Shown: positions 51,260 to 61,193 of the stretch, one piece after another | Layout of the letters: the number at the start of each line of letters is the position of its first letter | Numbering within the stretch: position 1 is the stretch's first letter | From: Flavobacterium sp. | GTDB lineage: Bacteria; Bacteroidota; Bacteroidia; Flavobacteriales; Flavobacteriaceae | Reading direction: 5' to 3' | Assembly (NCBI RefSeq): GCF_027484205.1 | Contig: NZ_JAIXUB010000001.1 | Coordinates: 129,528 to 193,527, forward strand | Length of the DNA: 64,000 bases | Program-made: the position numbers and the translations under genes | The notes under the pieces: model-generated | Seen by the model: only the letters and a program-made list of their open reading frames with translations | The model's database searches: none | What the model was told of the DNA's origin: nothing

Positions 51260-53011
51260 TTAATCATTCATAGAAATCAAAAACTCTTCGTTATTTCTAG
51301 TCTTTTTGATTTTATCATTTATAGTGTCCATTGCTTCAACTGGATTCATGTCAGCTAGGAATTTACGTAGAATCCACATGCGTTTTAATGTGTTTTCGTC
51401 TAATAATAAATCGTCGCGACGTGTACTCGATGAAGTTAAATCGATGGCTGGGAAAATTCTACGGTTGGCAATTTTCCGGTCTAATTGTAACTCCATATTA
51501 CCTGTTCCTTTGAATTCTTCGAAGATTACTTCGTCCATTTTAGAACCAGTTTCTGTTAATGCTGTTGCGATAATACTCAACGAACCGCCGTTTTCTACAT
51601 TACGAGCTGCTCCGAAGAAACGTTTTGGTTTTTGCAAGGCATTGGCATCAACTCCACCTGAAAGTACTTTTCCAGAAGCAGGTTGAACCGTATTGTATGC
51701 TCTTGCCAGACGTGTTATCGAATCTAAAAGAATCACTACATCGTGACCACATTCTACCAAACGTTTAGATTTTTCAAGAACAATATTAGCAATTTTAACG
51801 TGTTCCATTGGTTCACGGTCAAAAGTTGAAGCGATAACTTCTCCACGAACGCTACGTTGCATATCGGTTACCTCTTCTGGACGTTCGTCAATTAATAAAA
51901 CAATTAAATAAACCTCAGGATGATTAGCAGCAATGGCATTGGCAATGTCTTTTAGCAACATTGTTTTACCCGTTTTTGGTTGGGCCACAATCATTCCACG
52001 TTGTCCTTTACCTATTGGTGAAAATAAATCGATTATTCTTGTAGAAGTGCTGGCTTGTCTATCGGCAATTTTGAATTTTTCTTGAGGAAATATTGGCGTT
52101 AAATGATCAAACGAAACTCTATCGCGAACGACTTGAGGATCATGACCATTTATTTTTAAAACTCGTACTAATGGAAAAAACTTCTCTCCTTCTTTTGGAG
52201 GACGCACTACACCTTTCACCGTATCACCTGTTTTTAATCCGAACAAACGAATTTGTGAAGTTGAAAGATAAATATCATCTGGTGAAGCTAAGTAATTATA
52301 ATCGGATGAACGCAAAAATCCATATCCATCAGGCATCATTTCTAAAACACCTTCACTTTCGATAATTCCGTCAAATTCGTAATCGGCATCACGGAAATTA
52401 GGATTCTTTTTATTTTTGAAATTTGGATTTTGGTTCGGATTCTGATTAGAATTTCCGTTACCATTACCGTTTTGGTTTGGGTTTTGGTTCGGATTTTTAT
52501 GCTTTTGGTTGGGATTTTGATTAGGGTTTTGAGGTTTTACAGGAGCGTTTTCTGCATTTTCAGAAGTTTCTTCTTTATTTGTCTCCTCTTTATTTGCTTC
52601 TTCTTTATTCGCTTCTTCTGTAGATTGCTCTTCAGAAATTACTTTTACTGGCTTAACAAATTTAGGTTTCTTCTGAAATTTTTCAGGTTTAGACGTAACT
52701 TCTTTTACTGGTGCTACTTCTTCCTTGATTGAAGACTCTACTTGTTCAACTGGAGCTTCCGAAAACAAGTTTTTAGACTCTTTTTCTATTTTAGGCTTTG
52801 CCTCTGAAGTAATTCTAGCTCTTTTTGGTTTTTCTTCCTTAGGTGCTTTTTTTTCTTCTGAATTTTCATTCATTGAAGCAGCTTGATGTTGTAAGATTTG
52901 CTCAATTAGCGCTTCTTTTTTTACACCGTTAAATTTTATGGTTTTAGCCAATTTGGCAATTTCTTGAAGTTCAGATAACTTCATTCCTTTTAATGCAGAA
53001 CTATCAAACAT
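51260..53011 (-). CDS. rho: Transcription termination factor Rho with Asn-rich insert
   Basis: A 583-residue Rho, far longer than E. coli Rho (419). N-terminal Rho_N helices (1-35), then a disordered insert (about 45-205): acidic/Lys part ([14 protein letters not shown]) followed by NPNQ repeats (160-205). The RNA-binding cold-shock domain (about 210-290) and the hexameric ATPase follow: Walker A PKTGKT (about 342-350), [12 protein letters not shown], arginine finger region. In Bacteroides thetaiotaomicron the Rho insert drives phase separation; a similar role here is inference. Confidence 0.96.
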   Translation of the reverse strand: MFDSSALKGMKLSELQEIAKLAKTIKFNGVKKEALIEQILQHQAASMNENSEEKKAPKEEKPKRARITSEAKPKIEKESKNLFSEAPVEQVESSIKEEVAPVKEVTSKPEKFQKKPKFVKPVKVISEEQSTEEANKEEANKEETNKEETSENAENAPVKPQNPNQNPNQKHKNPNQNPNQNGNGNGNSNQNPNQNPNFKNKKNPNFRDADYEFDGIIESEGVLEMMPDGYGFLRSSDYNYLASPDDIYLSTSQIRLFGLKTGDTVKGVVRPPKEGEKFFPLVRVLKINGHDPQVVRDRVSFDHLTPIFPQEKFKIADRQASTSTRIIDLFSPIGKGQRGMIVAQPKTGKTMLLKDIANAIAANHPEVYLIVLLIDERPEEVTDMQRSVRGEVIASTFDREPMEHVKIANIVLEKSKRLVECGHDVVILLDSITRLARAYNTVQPASGKVLSGGVDANALQKPKRFFGAARNVENGGSLSIIATALTETGSKMDEVIFEEFKGTGNMELQLDRKIANRRIFPAIDLTSSSTRRDDLLLDENTLKRMWILRKFLADMNPVEAMDTINDKIKKTRNNEEFLISMND

Positions 53012-53193
53012 AAATGTTTATATATATTTTAATGAATTGAATGACAATACAAAATGTGTGGTGATTTTTTTATTGGGACTTCCGTGTTTTTGAAGTACTT
53101 ACGGATTTGTTATGCAATAATACGAATAATTTTCTATCAAGCAATAGTTTTTTAAAAAAAGAAAATATATTTTTGCGTTATAAATAAGTAATA

Positions 53194-53607
53194 ATGTTAC
53201 AAAGAATTCAAACTGTTTATTTAGCTATTGTATTCATTCTAGTAGGAGTACTTCCATTTGTGTTTCCGCTTTGGAAATTTGAAGATGGAAAAGAATTCTA
53301 TTTTATGAGTAAAATGCTTTATCAAATCTTGTTTGGGTTGAGTACCGCTTTTACAGTATTAAGTATAATATCCTTTAAAAAAAGACAACAACAATTTGTT
53401 TTTAACAGATTGAATATGATATTAAATTTAATTTTATTAGGATTATTTGTTTATCGTTCACTAAATTTATCTGGAGAAACTCCTGTAGTTTCTGAGAAAG
53501 GTATTGGGATGTTTCTACCTATCATTTCTATCGTAATGCTGGTTTTGGCCAACAAAGCCATCAAGAAGGATGAAGATCTCGTAAAATCTGTTGACCGATT
53601 GAGATAA
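53194..53607 (+). CDS. DUF4293 membrane protein
   Basis: A 137-residue protein (MLQRIQTVYLAIVFILVGVL...) with four predicted TM helices, matching DUF4293. In Bacteroidetes this gene is commonly divergent from rho, as here. Function unknown. A -7 box TATTTTTG lies at 53168-53175, 19 nt before the ATG. Confidence 0.9.
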   Translation: MLQRIQTVYLAIVFILVGVLPFVFPLWKFEDGKEFYFMSKMLYQILFGLSTAFTVLSIISFKKRQQQFVFNRLNMILNLILLGLFVYRSLNLSGETPVVSEKGIGMFLPIISIVMLVLANKAIKKDEDLVKSVDRLR

Positions 53608-53638
53608 ACCTATAAACTTAGTTTATTAGTGCGAAGAA

Positions 53639-53667
53639 AATCCTGGATGAAAATCTGGGATTTTTTT
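53639..53667 (+). terminator. Terminator of the DUF4293 gene
   Basis: A 10-bp stem with two G.T pairs (53639-53648 with 53653-53662), GAAA tetraloop, T7. Confidence 0.85.
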
Positions 53668-53733
53668 GTTTAAAAATGTTGCCACAGATTCACAGATTTT
53701 TTTATATTTGGTTTTAATCAATATTTAAATCCA

Positions 53734-54333
53734 ATGAAATATTTATTCTCGACAATTTGCTTATTCCTTTCTATATCAAATTTTGCTCAAGATTTTAACT
53801 TCAATACGAAATACAATCCATCAGACAAAAAAATGATTCAAGACTATTTTCATTTTGCAGAAGTAAATTATTCTCAAAACACAATTACAGGCAAAGATTT
53901 AGTAAATAAAAATTATATCATAAACCTGAAAGAATTTAAAAACGGTAAGTTAGTTAACACTATATGTTTAGACAAAAGTGATAATGCTTATTATGCAGTT
54001 TTAGATTCAACAACATTCAATTTTAATATTATTGGTAAGAGAATTAAGAATAATTATGAAATGAAATTGTTTTTTGATAGGTATTGGACAAAAAAATTCA
54101 CTCTAAAATTACAACCCAAATATGCAGAAGATTACATTTTGAAAGAACTTCCAGTAAAAGAAAGTGATTTACAATTCAATAAACCATTCATTTTCTTACT
54201 CTTAACAACTCCTGAATATCACAAAGATGGCTCTGCATCCTGGTGCGAAGTAGCTGCAAGTGAAACTCCAGAGAAAATCTATGAAAAAAACAAAATTCCT
54301 CATTTTTTTGTTTTCGAAATGACAATTTTATAA
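53734..54333 (+). CDS. Secreted protein of unknown function
   Basis: A 199-residue protein with signal peptide (MKYLFSTICLFLSISNFAQ). The mature part is mixed alpha/beta with a C-terminal Trp/Cys segment (SASWCEVAASETPEKIYEKN). I recognise no domain. Single gene. Confidence 0.78.
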   Translation: MKYLFSTICLFLSISNFAQDFNFNTKYNPSDKKMIQDYFHFAEVNYSQNTITGKDLVNKNYIINLKEFKNGKLVNTICLDKSDNAYYAVLDSTTFNFNIIGKRIKNNYEMKLFFDRYWTKKFTLKLQPKYAEDYILKELPVKESDLQFNKPFIFLLLTTPEYHKDGSASWCEVAASETPEKIYEKNKIPHFFVFEMTIL

Positions 54334-54363
54334 ATCTTCAACCTGAAATCTGAAATCTAAAAC

Positions 54364-54858
54364 CTACTTCTTCCCTATTTCCACAATCTCCAAACTCTGA
54401 ATTTTATCTCCATCGATTTCAAATCTGAGCATCGTTCGCACTTGATGAAATCCTGAAATTCCACACGCACCAGGATTCATGTGAAGCAAATTCAAACTTT
54501 TATCAAATTGCACCTTTAATATATGGGAATGTCCGCAGATGAACAATTTTGGTGGATTCGTTTTCAATTCCTCACGAATCGCTTGATTGTATTTTCCAGG
54601 ATAACCTCCAATATGTGTAATCCATACATCAACTCCTTCGAACAGAAATCTATTATTTAAAGGAAATTCCATTCGAGCTTTGTCATCATCAATATTTCCA
54701 TAAACAGCGCGAAGTGGTTTTAGTTTTTTAATTGTATCGGTTACAACCAAATTACCAATATCGCCTGCATGCCAAACTTCATCAGCTTGATTGACATATT
54801 TTAAAATGGTATCGTCAATATGACTGTGCGTATCAGAAAGTAAAAGAATTTTTTTCAT
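54364..54858 (-). CDS. YfcE/MJ0936-type metallophosphoesterase
   Basis: A 164-residue phosphodiesterase. All family motifs are present: LLLSDTHSH, HAGDIGN, YGNID, GHSH and the C-terminal NPGACGISG. It needs two metals and cleaves phosphodiesters such as cyclic or bis-p-nitrophenyl substrates; the natural substrate is unknown. I chose ATG 54858 over GTG 54870. Confidence 0.92.
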   Translation of the reverse strand: MKKILLLSDTHSHIDDTILKYVNQADEVWHAGDIGNLVVTDTIKKLKPLRAVYGNIDDDKARMEFPLNNRFLFEGVDVWITHIGGYPGKYNQAIREELKTNPPKLFICGHSHILKVQFDKSLNLLHMNPGACGISGFHQVRTMLRFEIDGDKIQSLEIVEIGKK

Positions 54859-55069
54859 AGTATTTGCCACAAAGGCGCTAAGTCACAAAGATTTTTTTTG
54901 ACACGAATTGCACGAATTTACACGAATTCATTGTCCATAAAATTTCACCAATAACAAAACTTCGTTTTATTTATTATGATTGATTAACTATTCAACAAAG
55001 TTAATTATTTAGGAAAACTTTAAACATTCAATCTATCAAAATCTTTGTAAATTTGCAAAAGTGTTTTCA

Positions 55070-55103
55070 AACTGAACACTGCCAACTGAACACTGAATAC
55101 TAA
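55070..55103 (+). repeat. ACTGAACACTG heptamer repeat before truA
   Basis: AACTGAACACTGCCAACTGA, then ACACTGAATACTAAA. It lies in the leader between the -7 box (TAAATTTG at 55048-55055) and the TTG start. Same unit as 10175-10216. Confidence 0.75.
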
Positions 55104-55106
55104 ATT

Positions 55107-55853
55107 TTGAGATATTTTCTAGAATTTGCTTACAAAGGAACTAACTATCACGGATGGCAATATCAGCCAAACGCAACTTCTGTTCAAGAAACTTTGACCA
55201 AAGCACTTTCCACGATTTTGAAAACAGAAATTGAACTTGTTGGCGCTGGTCGAACCGATTCTGGTGTTCATGCCAAGCAAATGTTTGCGCATTTTGATTA
55301 CGACTTAGTAATTGATGTTCCATATTTAAGTCATAAACTCAATTCATTTTTACCAAAAGATATTGCCATTTTGAATATTCATAAAGTTCATGATGATGCT
55401 CATGCCCGATTTGACGCAACAAAACGAACTTACGAATATCATATCCATACCAAAAAAGATGCTTTTGAAAGTGACGATTCTTGGTATTATCAAAATGATT
55501 TGAACCTTGATAAAATGAATGATGCTTGTAAAATACTATTCAATTATATTGATTTTGAGTGTTTTTCAAAAGTGCATACCGATGTAAACACATTCAATTG
55601 TACGATTTTTGAAGCAAAATGGCAGCAAAATGACAATCGATTAGTATTTACAATTTCAGCAGATCGATTTTTGCGAAATATGGTTCGAGCAATTGTTGGA
55701 ACAATGGTAAATATAGGATTAGAAAAAGTATCTTTGCAAGACTTTATTCAAATAATCGAAAGCAAAGACCGAAATAAAGCAGGTTTTTCAGTTCCTGCAC
55801 ACGGATTGTATTTGACAAAAGTGGAATATCCGTTTTTAGAAAATAGAGAGTAG
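55107..55853 (+). CDS. truA: tRNA pseudouridine(38-40) synthase TruA
   Basis: A 248-residue pseudouridine synthase with MRYFLEFAYKGTNYHGWQ and the catalytic Asp51 in GAGRTDSGVHA. It modifies positions 38-40 of many tRNAs. The start is TTG 55107; the next ATG is about 59 codons on, past the catalytic Asp. Confidence 0.96.
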   Translation: MRYFLEFAYKGTNYHGWQYQPNATSVQETLTKALSTILKTEIELVGAGRTDSGVHAKQMFAHFDYDLVIDVPYLSHKLNSFLPKDIAILNIHKVHDDAHARFDATKRTYEYHIHTKKDAFESDDSWYYQNDLNLDKMNDACKILFNYIDFECFSKVHTDVNTFNCTIFEAKWQQNDNRLVFTISADRFLRNMVRAIVGTMVNIGLEKVSLQDFIQIIESKDRNKAGFSVPAHGLYLTKVEYPFLENRE

Positions 55854-55911
55854 AATATAGACATCACTTTTTATATTTAAAATCTGATATCTAAAATCTA
55901 ATATTAAATTA

Positions 55912-57666
55912 ATGAAAGCAAAAGCATTCGACATAAATTTATTTAAACGTATTTTAAAATACACAAAACCCTATAAAATTCTATTTTATGGTGTAATTGC
56001 TGCTGCAGTTTTGTTAGCGATTTTTGCTTCATTACGTCCATTTTTATTGAAACAAACTGTTGACCATTACATAAAACCTCATGATCAAAATGGGTTGTTA
56101 CTTTATGTTTCATTGATGGGAGTTGTTTTATTATTAGAAGGAATTTTTCAGTTTTTCTTTGTTTTTTGGGCCAATCTTTTAGGTCAAAACATTATTAAAG
56201 ATATTCGTTCTAAACTTTTCAAACACATGTTGAGTTTTAGAATGAAATATTTTGACAACGCACCTGTCGGACAATTAGTTACACGTTCTGTTTCTGATAT
56301 TGAACAAATCGCGAGAATTTTTAGTCAAGGTTTGTTTATGATTATCAGTGATTTGCTTAAAATGTTTGTCTGTTTAATCATCATGTTTTACATGAACTGG
56401 AAACTTACTTGGATTGTAATTGGAGCCATGCCTATTTTGGTTTTTATTACCAGAATTTTTCAACGTAAAATGCAAGTGGCTTTTGAAGAAGTAAGGAATC
56501 AAGTGGCTAATTTGAATACGTTTGTTCAAGAACGTGTTACAGGAATGAAAATCGTACAACTATTTAATCGTGAAGATATTGAATATCAAAAGTTTAAAGA
56601 CATCAATCAAAAACACAATGTTGCTTGGATAAAAACCATTTTATACAATTCTATTTTCTTTCCAATCGCCGATATTATTTCGTCGTTAACATTAGGATTT
56701 GTTGTGCTTTATGGAGGTTTTCATATTTTAGATGGTGACAAATTTACCACATTTGGAGATTTATTTTCTTATACGATGTTTATCGGAATGTTGTTTAATC
56801 CGTTACGCCAAATTGCAGATAAATTCAACGAAATGCAAATGGGAATGATTGCTGCTAACAGAGTTTTTGATATTTTAGACACCGAAGAAGATGTGCAACA
56901 AACTGGAACTATTGTAGCCAAACATTTTGCTGGAAACATTCGTTTTGAAAACGTTCGATTCAGTTATATCAAAGATGAAGAAGTTTTAAAAGGCATTTCA
57001 TTGGAGGTAAAATCAGGTGAAACTATTGCGATTGTGGGTTCAACTGGCGCAGGAAAATCTACAATCATTAATTTGTTAAATCGTTTTTACGAAATCAATT
57101 CAGGAAGAATATCCATTGACAATCAAGATATTAATACCTTTACTTTAGAAAGTTTACGCGCTCAAATTGCAGTTGTTTTACAAGATGTTTTCCTATTTGC
57201 AGATACCATTTATAACAACATTACCTTAAATAATACTAATGTTTCTCGTGAAGAAGTTATTGCCGCTTCCAAGAAAATTGGTGTTCACGAATTCATCATG
57301 AGTTTACCCGATGGTTATGATTATAATGTAAAAGAACGTGGCGTAATGTTATCGTCTGGGCAGCGCCAATTAATTGCTTTTTTACGTGCTTATGTTAGTA
57401 ATCCAAGTATTCTAATTTTGGATGAAGCCACGTCTTCTATCGACACTTATTCTGAAGAATTGATTCAAAGAGCTACTGAAACTATTACTAAAGACAGAAC
57501 TTCCATAGTGATTGCACATCGATTGGCAACCATTGTCAATGCTGACAAAATTATCGTAATGGACAAAGGTCAAATTGTAGAATCTGGAACGCATCAAGAA
57601 TTAGTTACCAAAGAAAATGGTTATTATAAAAACTTGTACGATTCACAATTTTCTGAAGCAATTTAA
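55912..57666 (+). CDS. ABC exporter, MsbA-like (TMD-NBD fusion)
   Basis: A 584-residue half-transporter: six TM helices (about 18-310) and NBD with Walker A GSTGAGKST, signature LSSGQRQLIAFLRA, Walker B ILILDEATSSID and switch AHRL. It may move lipid A or drugs across the inner membrane. Follows truA in the same direction, spaced 58 nt. Confidence 0.93.
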   Translation: MKAKAFDINLFKRILKYTKPYKILFYGVIAAAVLLAIFASLRPFLLKQTVDHYIKPHDQNGLLLYVSLMGVVLLLEGIFQFFFVFWANLLGQNIIKDIRSKLFKHMLSFRMKYFDNAPVGQLVTRSVSDIEQIARIFSQGLFMIISDLLKMFVCLIIMFYMNWKLTWIVIGAMPILVFITRIFQRKMQVAFEEVRNQVANLNTFVQERVTGMKIVQLFNREDIEYQKFKDINQKHNVAWIKTILYNSIFFPIADIISSLTLGFVVLYGGFHILDGDKFTTFGDLFSYTMFIGMLFNPLRQIADKFNEMQMGMIAANRVFDILDTEEDVQQTGTIVAKHFAGNIRFENVRFSYIKDEEVLKGISLEVKSGETIAIVGSTGAGKSTIINLLNRFYEINSGRISIDNQDINTFTLESLRAQIAVVLQDVFLFADTIYNNITLNNTNVSREEVIAASKKIGVHEFIMSLPDGYDYNVKERGVMLSSGQRQLIAFLRAYVSNPSILILDEATSSIDTYSEELIQRATETITKDRTSIVIAHRLATIVNADKIIVMDKGQIVESGTHQELVTKENGYYKNLYDSQFSEAI

Positions 57667-57712
57667 AAACCACTTCGTTTTTATTATATTTGGTGAAAAT
57701 TAAATAAAAACT

Positions 57713-58351
57713 ATGGCATTTACTATTGCAATTTCAGATGAAAGAACTCCTTTAAAAAACAATACTTGGTTAAAAATTTTCATCGGATTTTTTCTGATAA
57801 ATTGGATTAATTCCTATGTAGGAAATACCGATACAGCCAATTGGATTTTAGAAAACACCTTAGTATTTCTATTTCTAGGTTTCATGATTTTTACTTATAA
57901 AAAATTTATTTTCAGCGATTTAAGTTATTTATTGATTTGTGTTTATTTATGCCTTCATGTTTATGGTTCAAAATATACTTATGCTGAAAACCCTTTTGGA
58001 TATTGGCTTAAAGACGCTTTAGATTTATCTCGAAATCATTACGATAGAATTGTGCATTTTAGTTTCGGATTTTTATTGGCTTACCCAATGCGTGAAATGT
58101 TTTTGAAATGGTTAAAGTTTCCTTCATGGGTTGCTTGGACATTACCAATAGAGATTACACTTTCTGTCAGTGGTTTCTACGAATTGATTGAATGGGCAGT
58201 TGCTGACGTTTTCTTCAAAGCACAAGGTGATGCTTATCTTGGAACTCAAGGTGATATTTGGGATGCACAAAAAGATATTTTCTTAGCATTTTCAGGAGCA
58301 ATTATTGCTACAACTATTGTTTCTATCATCAAAAAAATGATAAAAAAATAA
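57713..58351 (+). CDS. DUF2238 (YjdF-like) membrane protein
   Basis: A 212-residue protein with about five TM helices and DUF2238 markers (HVYGSKYTYAENPFG, RNHYDRIVHFSFGFLL, GDIWDAQKDI). Function unknown. Second in an apparent row with the exporter and the HEXXH protein. Confidence 0.9.
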   Translation: MAFTIAISDERTPLKNNTWLKIFIGFFLINWINSYVGNTDTANWILENTLVFLFLGFMIFTYKKFIFSDLSYLLICVYLCLHVYGSKYTYAENPFGYWLKDALDLSRNHYDRIVHFSFGFLLAYPMREMFLKWLKFPSWVAWTLPIEITLSVSGFYELIEWAVADVFFKAQGDAYLGTQGDIWDAQKDIFLAFSGAIIATTIVSIIKKMIKK

Positions 58352-58360
58352 TCCGCTGAC

Positions 58361-58870
58361 ATGAATTATAAAAAAGTAAAAACCAAAGTAGCATCCTTTC
58401 ATAATCAAGGAAAAACTAAAGAAGCTGCGAACTGGATTTTGCAACATTTCAACATGCAAGATCATTATTTAAAAGGTTTTGAGTATCGAGATAAAGCAGA
58501 ACCAAGTATGATTGTTCTTACTACAGAAGGCGATTTTGGTAAACAACAAATTATTAGAATTCCTGAAAATTCTTTCCAATTTCCATTGCCTTTGATGATA
58601 TCCTTAATTTCACATGAAATGGTTCACGTGCGTCAAAAAACAAGACAACCTTATGTGATGGACAAAAATGAACGCGAATGGCAAGCGTACTATGAAATGC
58701 TATTCCGAAAAATATTTCCAAATATTCCTGAAATTTCTAATTTCCACAAAAAAGCATTCGCGAACAAAGCCTTCGATTACTATAATAGAATGGGCGAAGG
58801 TTCAGAATTACAACTCAAATATGCAGAACAAAAAAAAGAAGTTGAGGAATTAATTGCTTCATTAGGTTAG
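58361..58870 (+). CDS. Small protein with HEXXH motif, putative metallopeptidase
   Basis: A 169-residue protein with HEMVH (85-89) in the helix SLISHEMVHVRQK, followed by EREWQAYYEML (104-114) that could supply a third zinc ligand. No signal peptide or TM. Similar minimal gluzincin-like proteins occur as orphan metallopeptidases. It starts 9 nt after the DUF2238 gene. I recognise the motif but no named family. Confidence 0.75.
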   Translation: MNYKKVKTKVASFHNQGKTKEAANWILQHFNMQDHYLKGFEYRDKAEPSMIVLTTEGDFGKQQIIRIPENSFQFPLPLMISLISHEMVHVRQKTRQPYVMDKNEREWQAYYEMLFRKIFPNIPEISNFHKKAFANKAFDYYNRMGEGSELQLKYAEQKKEVEELIASLG

Positions 58871-58927
58871 AAAATGGAAGTTAGTAGCATGAAGTAGTTG
58901 CCAAAACCATATAACAATAAAAAAATA

Positions 58928-59473
58928 ATGAAGGTTAAAAAATTAGAAATTGATAATCTAATAACTGAAAGATTACTACTCATTCCCTACACTATTGATA
59001 TTTGCAAGAATATTTTAAACAACGATTATAAAGATTTAGAAAACTTGAACTTAAAAAGAGGAAAAAGTTGGCCAGATGCAGATGTTTTAGACACATTACC
59101 AAGGATAATCATTAACTTAAATAAAGTTGAAAGTCCAACTGGCTTTGAATCTTGGATGATTATTAAAAAGGAAACTTTGGAAATAATTGGAGATTTAGGA
59201 TTTAAAGGATTCAATTATAAAGAAGAAAATATTGATTTAGGATATGGAATAATCATAGAGGAAAGACGAAAAGGTTATGCAGTAGAATCTGTAAAAAAAA
59301 TAATAGAATGGGCTTTCTCAAACGAAATTATAAAAGAAATCACAGCAAATTGTTTAACTGAAAATAGTAGTTCTATAAATCTTTTAAATAAATTCAATTT
59401 TGAACAAGTCAGAACAGAAAACGATACAATATATTGGAATTTAATTAACCCAAATTATAAAAACAAGCACTAA
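58928..59473 (+). CDS. GNAT acetyltransferase, RimJ/RimL-like
   Basis: A 181-residue GNAT enzyme: N-terminal TERLLLIPYT, central LGYGIIIEERRKGYAVESV (acetyl-CoA P-loop), and C-terminal NCLTENSSSINLLNKFNF. It acetylates an amine in a small molecule or protein N-terminus. I chose ATG 58928 over an upstream in-frame TTG at 58898. Confidence 0.9.
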   Translation: MKVKKLEIDNLITERLLLIPYTIDICKNILNNDYKDLENLNLKRGKSWPDADVLDTLPRIIINLNKVESPTGFESWMIIKKETLEIIGDLGFKGFNYKEENIDLGYGIIIEERRKGYAVESVKKIIEWAFSNEIIKEITANCLTENSSSINLLNKFNFEQVRTENDTIYWNLINPNYKNKH

Positions 59474-59708
59474 AAAAAGGTGATTCAATGAAATGCCTTG
59501 CAAGTTTCAATAATAGTAATTGTATCGTTTTTTTACTAAAATCTGCTCAAGTCAAGATTTCAATCTGTGGTTAAACTTTTAGATTTCTAAACTCCTAAAC
59601 TTTTAAACTTTTTTACTAAATTTGCAATCAAAATTATCTAAGAAATTTATACTTATGACACGAGCGAAAGCGACTGCATTTTTACATTAAATAAATAATT
59701 ACTAAAAA

Positions 59709-61097
59709 ATGAAATACGATATTATTGTTTTAGGAAGTGGTCCAGGCGGTTATGTAACTGCAATCCGTGCTTCACAATTGGGCTTTAAAGTAGCCGTTAT
59801 TGAAAAAGAAAGTCTTGGTGGAATTTGCCTTAATTGGGGTTGTATTCCAACAAAAGCACTTTTAAAATCGGCTCAAGTATTTGATTACCTAAAACATGCT
59901 TCCGATTATGGATTAACTATTAAAGAATTTGACAAAGATTTTTCTGCCGTTGTAAAACGCTCTCGAGATGTTGCAGACGGAATGAGTAAAGGTGTTCAAT
60001 TCTTGATGAAAAAAAATAAAATTGATGTTATTGATGGTTTTGGTAAAATAAAACCAGGAAAAAAAGTAGATGTAACGGCTGCTGATGGTAAAGTTACTGA
60101 ATATTCAGCTGACCACATCATTATTGCAACTGGTGCACGTTCAAGAGAATTACCAAATCTTCCTCAAGATGGAGTAAAAGTTATTGGATACAGACAAGCG
60201 ATGACCTTACCTACTCAACCAAAGAAAATGATTGTAGTTGGTTCTGGTGCGATTGGTGTTGAATTTGCTCATTTCTACAACTCAATGGGAACTGAAGTTA
60301 CTATTGTGGAATTTATGCCAAATATTGTTCCTGTTGAAGACGAAGATATTTCGAAACAAATGGAACGTTCTATGAAGAAAGCTGGTGTAAATATCATGAC
60401 TAATTCTTCTGTTGAACGAATTGAAACAACAGGAAATGGCGTAAAAGCTTATGTAAAAACCGCAAAAGGTGAAGAAGTTCTTGAAGCTGATATTTTACTT
60501 TCGGCAGTTGGAATTAAAACAAATATCGAAAATATTGGTCTTGAAGAAGTTGGAATTGCAACAGATAGAGATAAAATTTTAGTTAACGCATACAACCAAA
60601 CTAACGTTCCAGGATATTATGCTATTGGTGATGTAACGCCAGGTCAAGCGTTAGCTCACGTTGCTTCGGCTGAAGGAATTAATTGTGTTGAAAAAATTGC
60701 AGGTTTACACGTAGAACCAATTGATTATGGAAATGTTCCAGGTTGTACTTATGCAACTCCAGAAATCGCTTCTGTTGGTTTAACAGAAAAACAAGCAAAA
60801 GAAAAAGGATACGAACTGAAAATTGGTAAATTCCCATTCTCAGCTTCAGGAAAAGCTAAAGCTGCTGGTGCTGCCGATGGTTTTGTAAAAGTAATTTTCG
60901 ATGCAAAATATGGCGAATGGTTAGGTTGTCACATGATTGGTGCTGGTGTAACAGATATGATTGCAGAAGCAGTTGTAGCAAGAAAACTAGAAACAACTGG
61001 ACACGAAATTCTAAAAGCAATTCACCCACATCCAACTATGAGTGAAGCTGTTATGGAAGCCGTAGCCGCAGCATATGATGAAGTAATTCATTTGTAA
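59709..61097 (+). CDS. lpdA: Dihydrolipoyl dehydrogenase (E3)
   Basis: A 462-residue flavoprotein: FAD motif GSGPGG (9-14), redox disulfide C40/C45 in GGICLNWGCIPTKALL, NAD motif VVGSGAIGVEFAHF, and C-terminal active-site HPHPTMSEAVME. It reoxidises dihydrolipoyl groups in 2-oxo-acid dehydrogenase complexes, so the E2 at 4900 may be a partner. A -7 box TAAATTTG lies at 59617-59624, giving a leader of about 75 nt. Confidence 0.96.
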   Translation: MKYDIIVLGSGPGGYVTAIRASQLGFKVAVIEKESLGGICLNWGCIPTKALLKSAQVFDYLKHASDYGLTIKEFDKDFSAVVKRSRDVADGMSKGVQFLMKKNKIDVIDGFGKIKPGKKVDVTAADGKVTEYSADHIIIATGARSRELPNLPQDGVKVIGYRQAMTLPTQPKKMIVVGSGAIGVEFAHFYNSMGTEVTIVEFMPNIVPVEDEDISKQMERSMKKAGVNIMTNSSVERIETTGNGVKAYVKTAKGEEVLEADILLSAVGIKTNIENIGLEEVGIATDRDKILVNAYNQTNVPGYYAIGDVTPGQALAHVASAEGINCVEKIAGLHVEPIDYGNVPGCTYATPEIASVGLTEKQAKEKGYELKIGKFPFSASGKAKAAGAADGFVKVIFDAKYGEWLGCHMIGAGVTDMIAEAVVARKLETTGHEILKAIHPHPTMSEAVMEAVAAAYDEVIHL

Positions 61098-61131
61098 ATC
61101 GACATTAAAATACGAAATACGAAGTTTTAAT

Positions 61132-61168
61132 AAAATTCCGTTTGGTGAAAACTAAACGGAATTTTTTT
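61132..61168 (+). terminator. Terminator of lpdA
   Basis: A perfect 12-bp stem AAAATTCCGTTT/AAACGGAATTTT (61132-61143 with 61154-61165), then T tract. The last T is the first base of the -7 box of the next gene (TATATTTG, 61168-61175). Confidence 0.88.
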
Positions 61169-61193
61169 ATATTTGAAAATCAAAACATTACTA

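Noticed and set aside
51306..51686. 126-codon open frame opposite rho
   Set aside because: It is a mirror of highly conserved rho codons; codon pattern and product make no sense as a protein.
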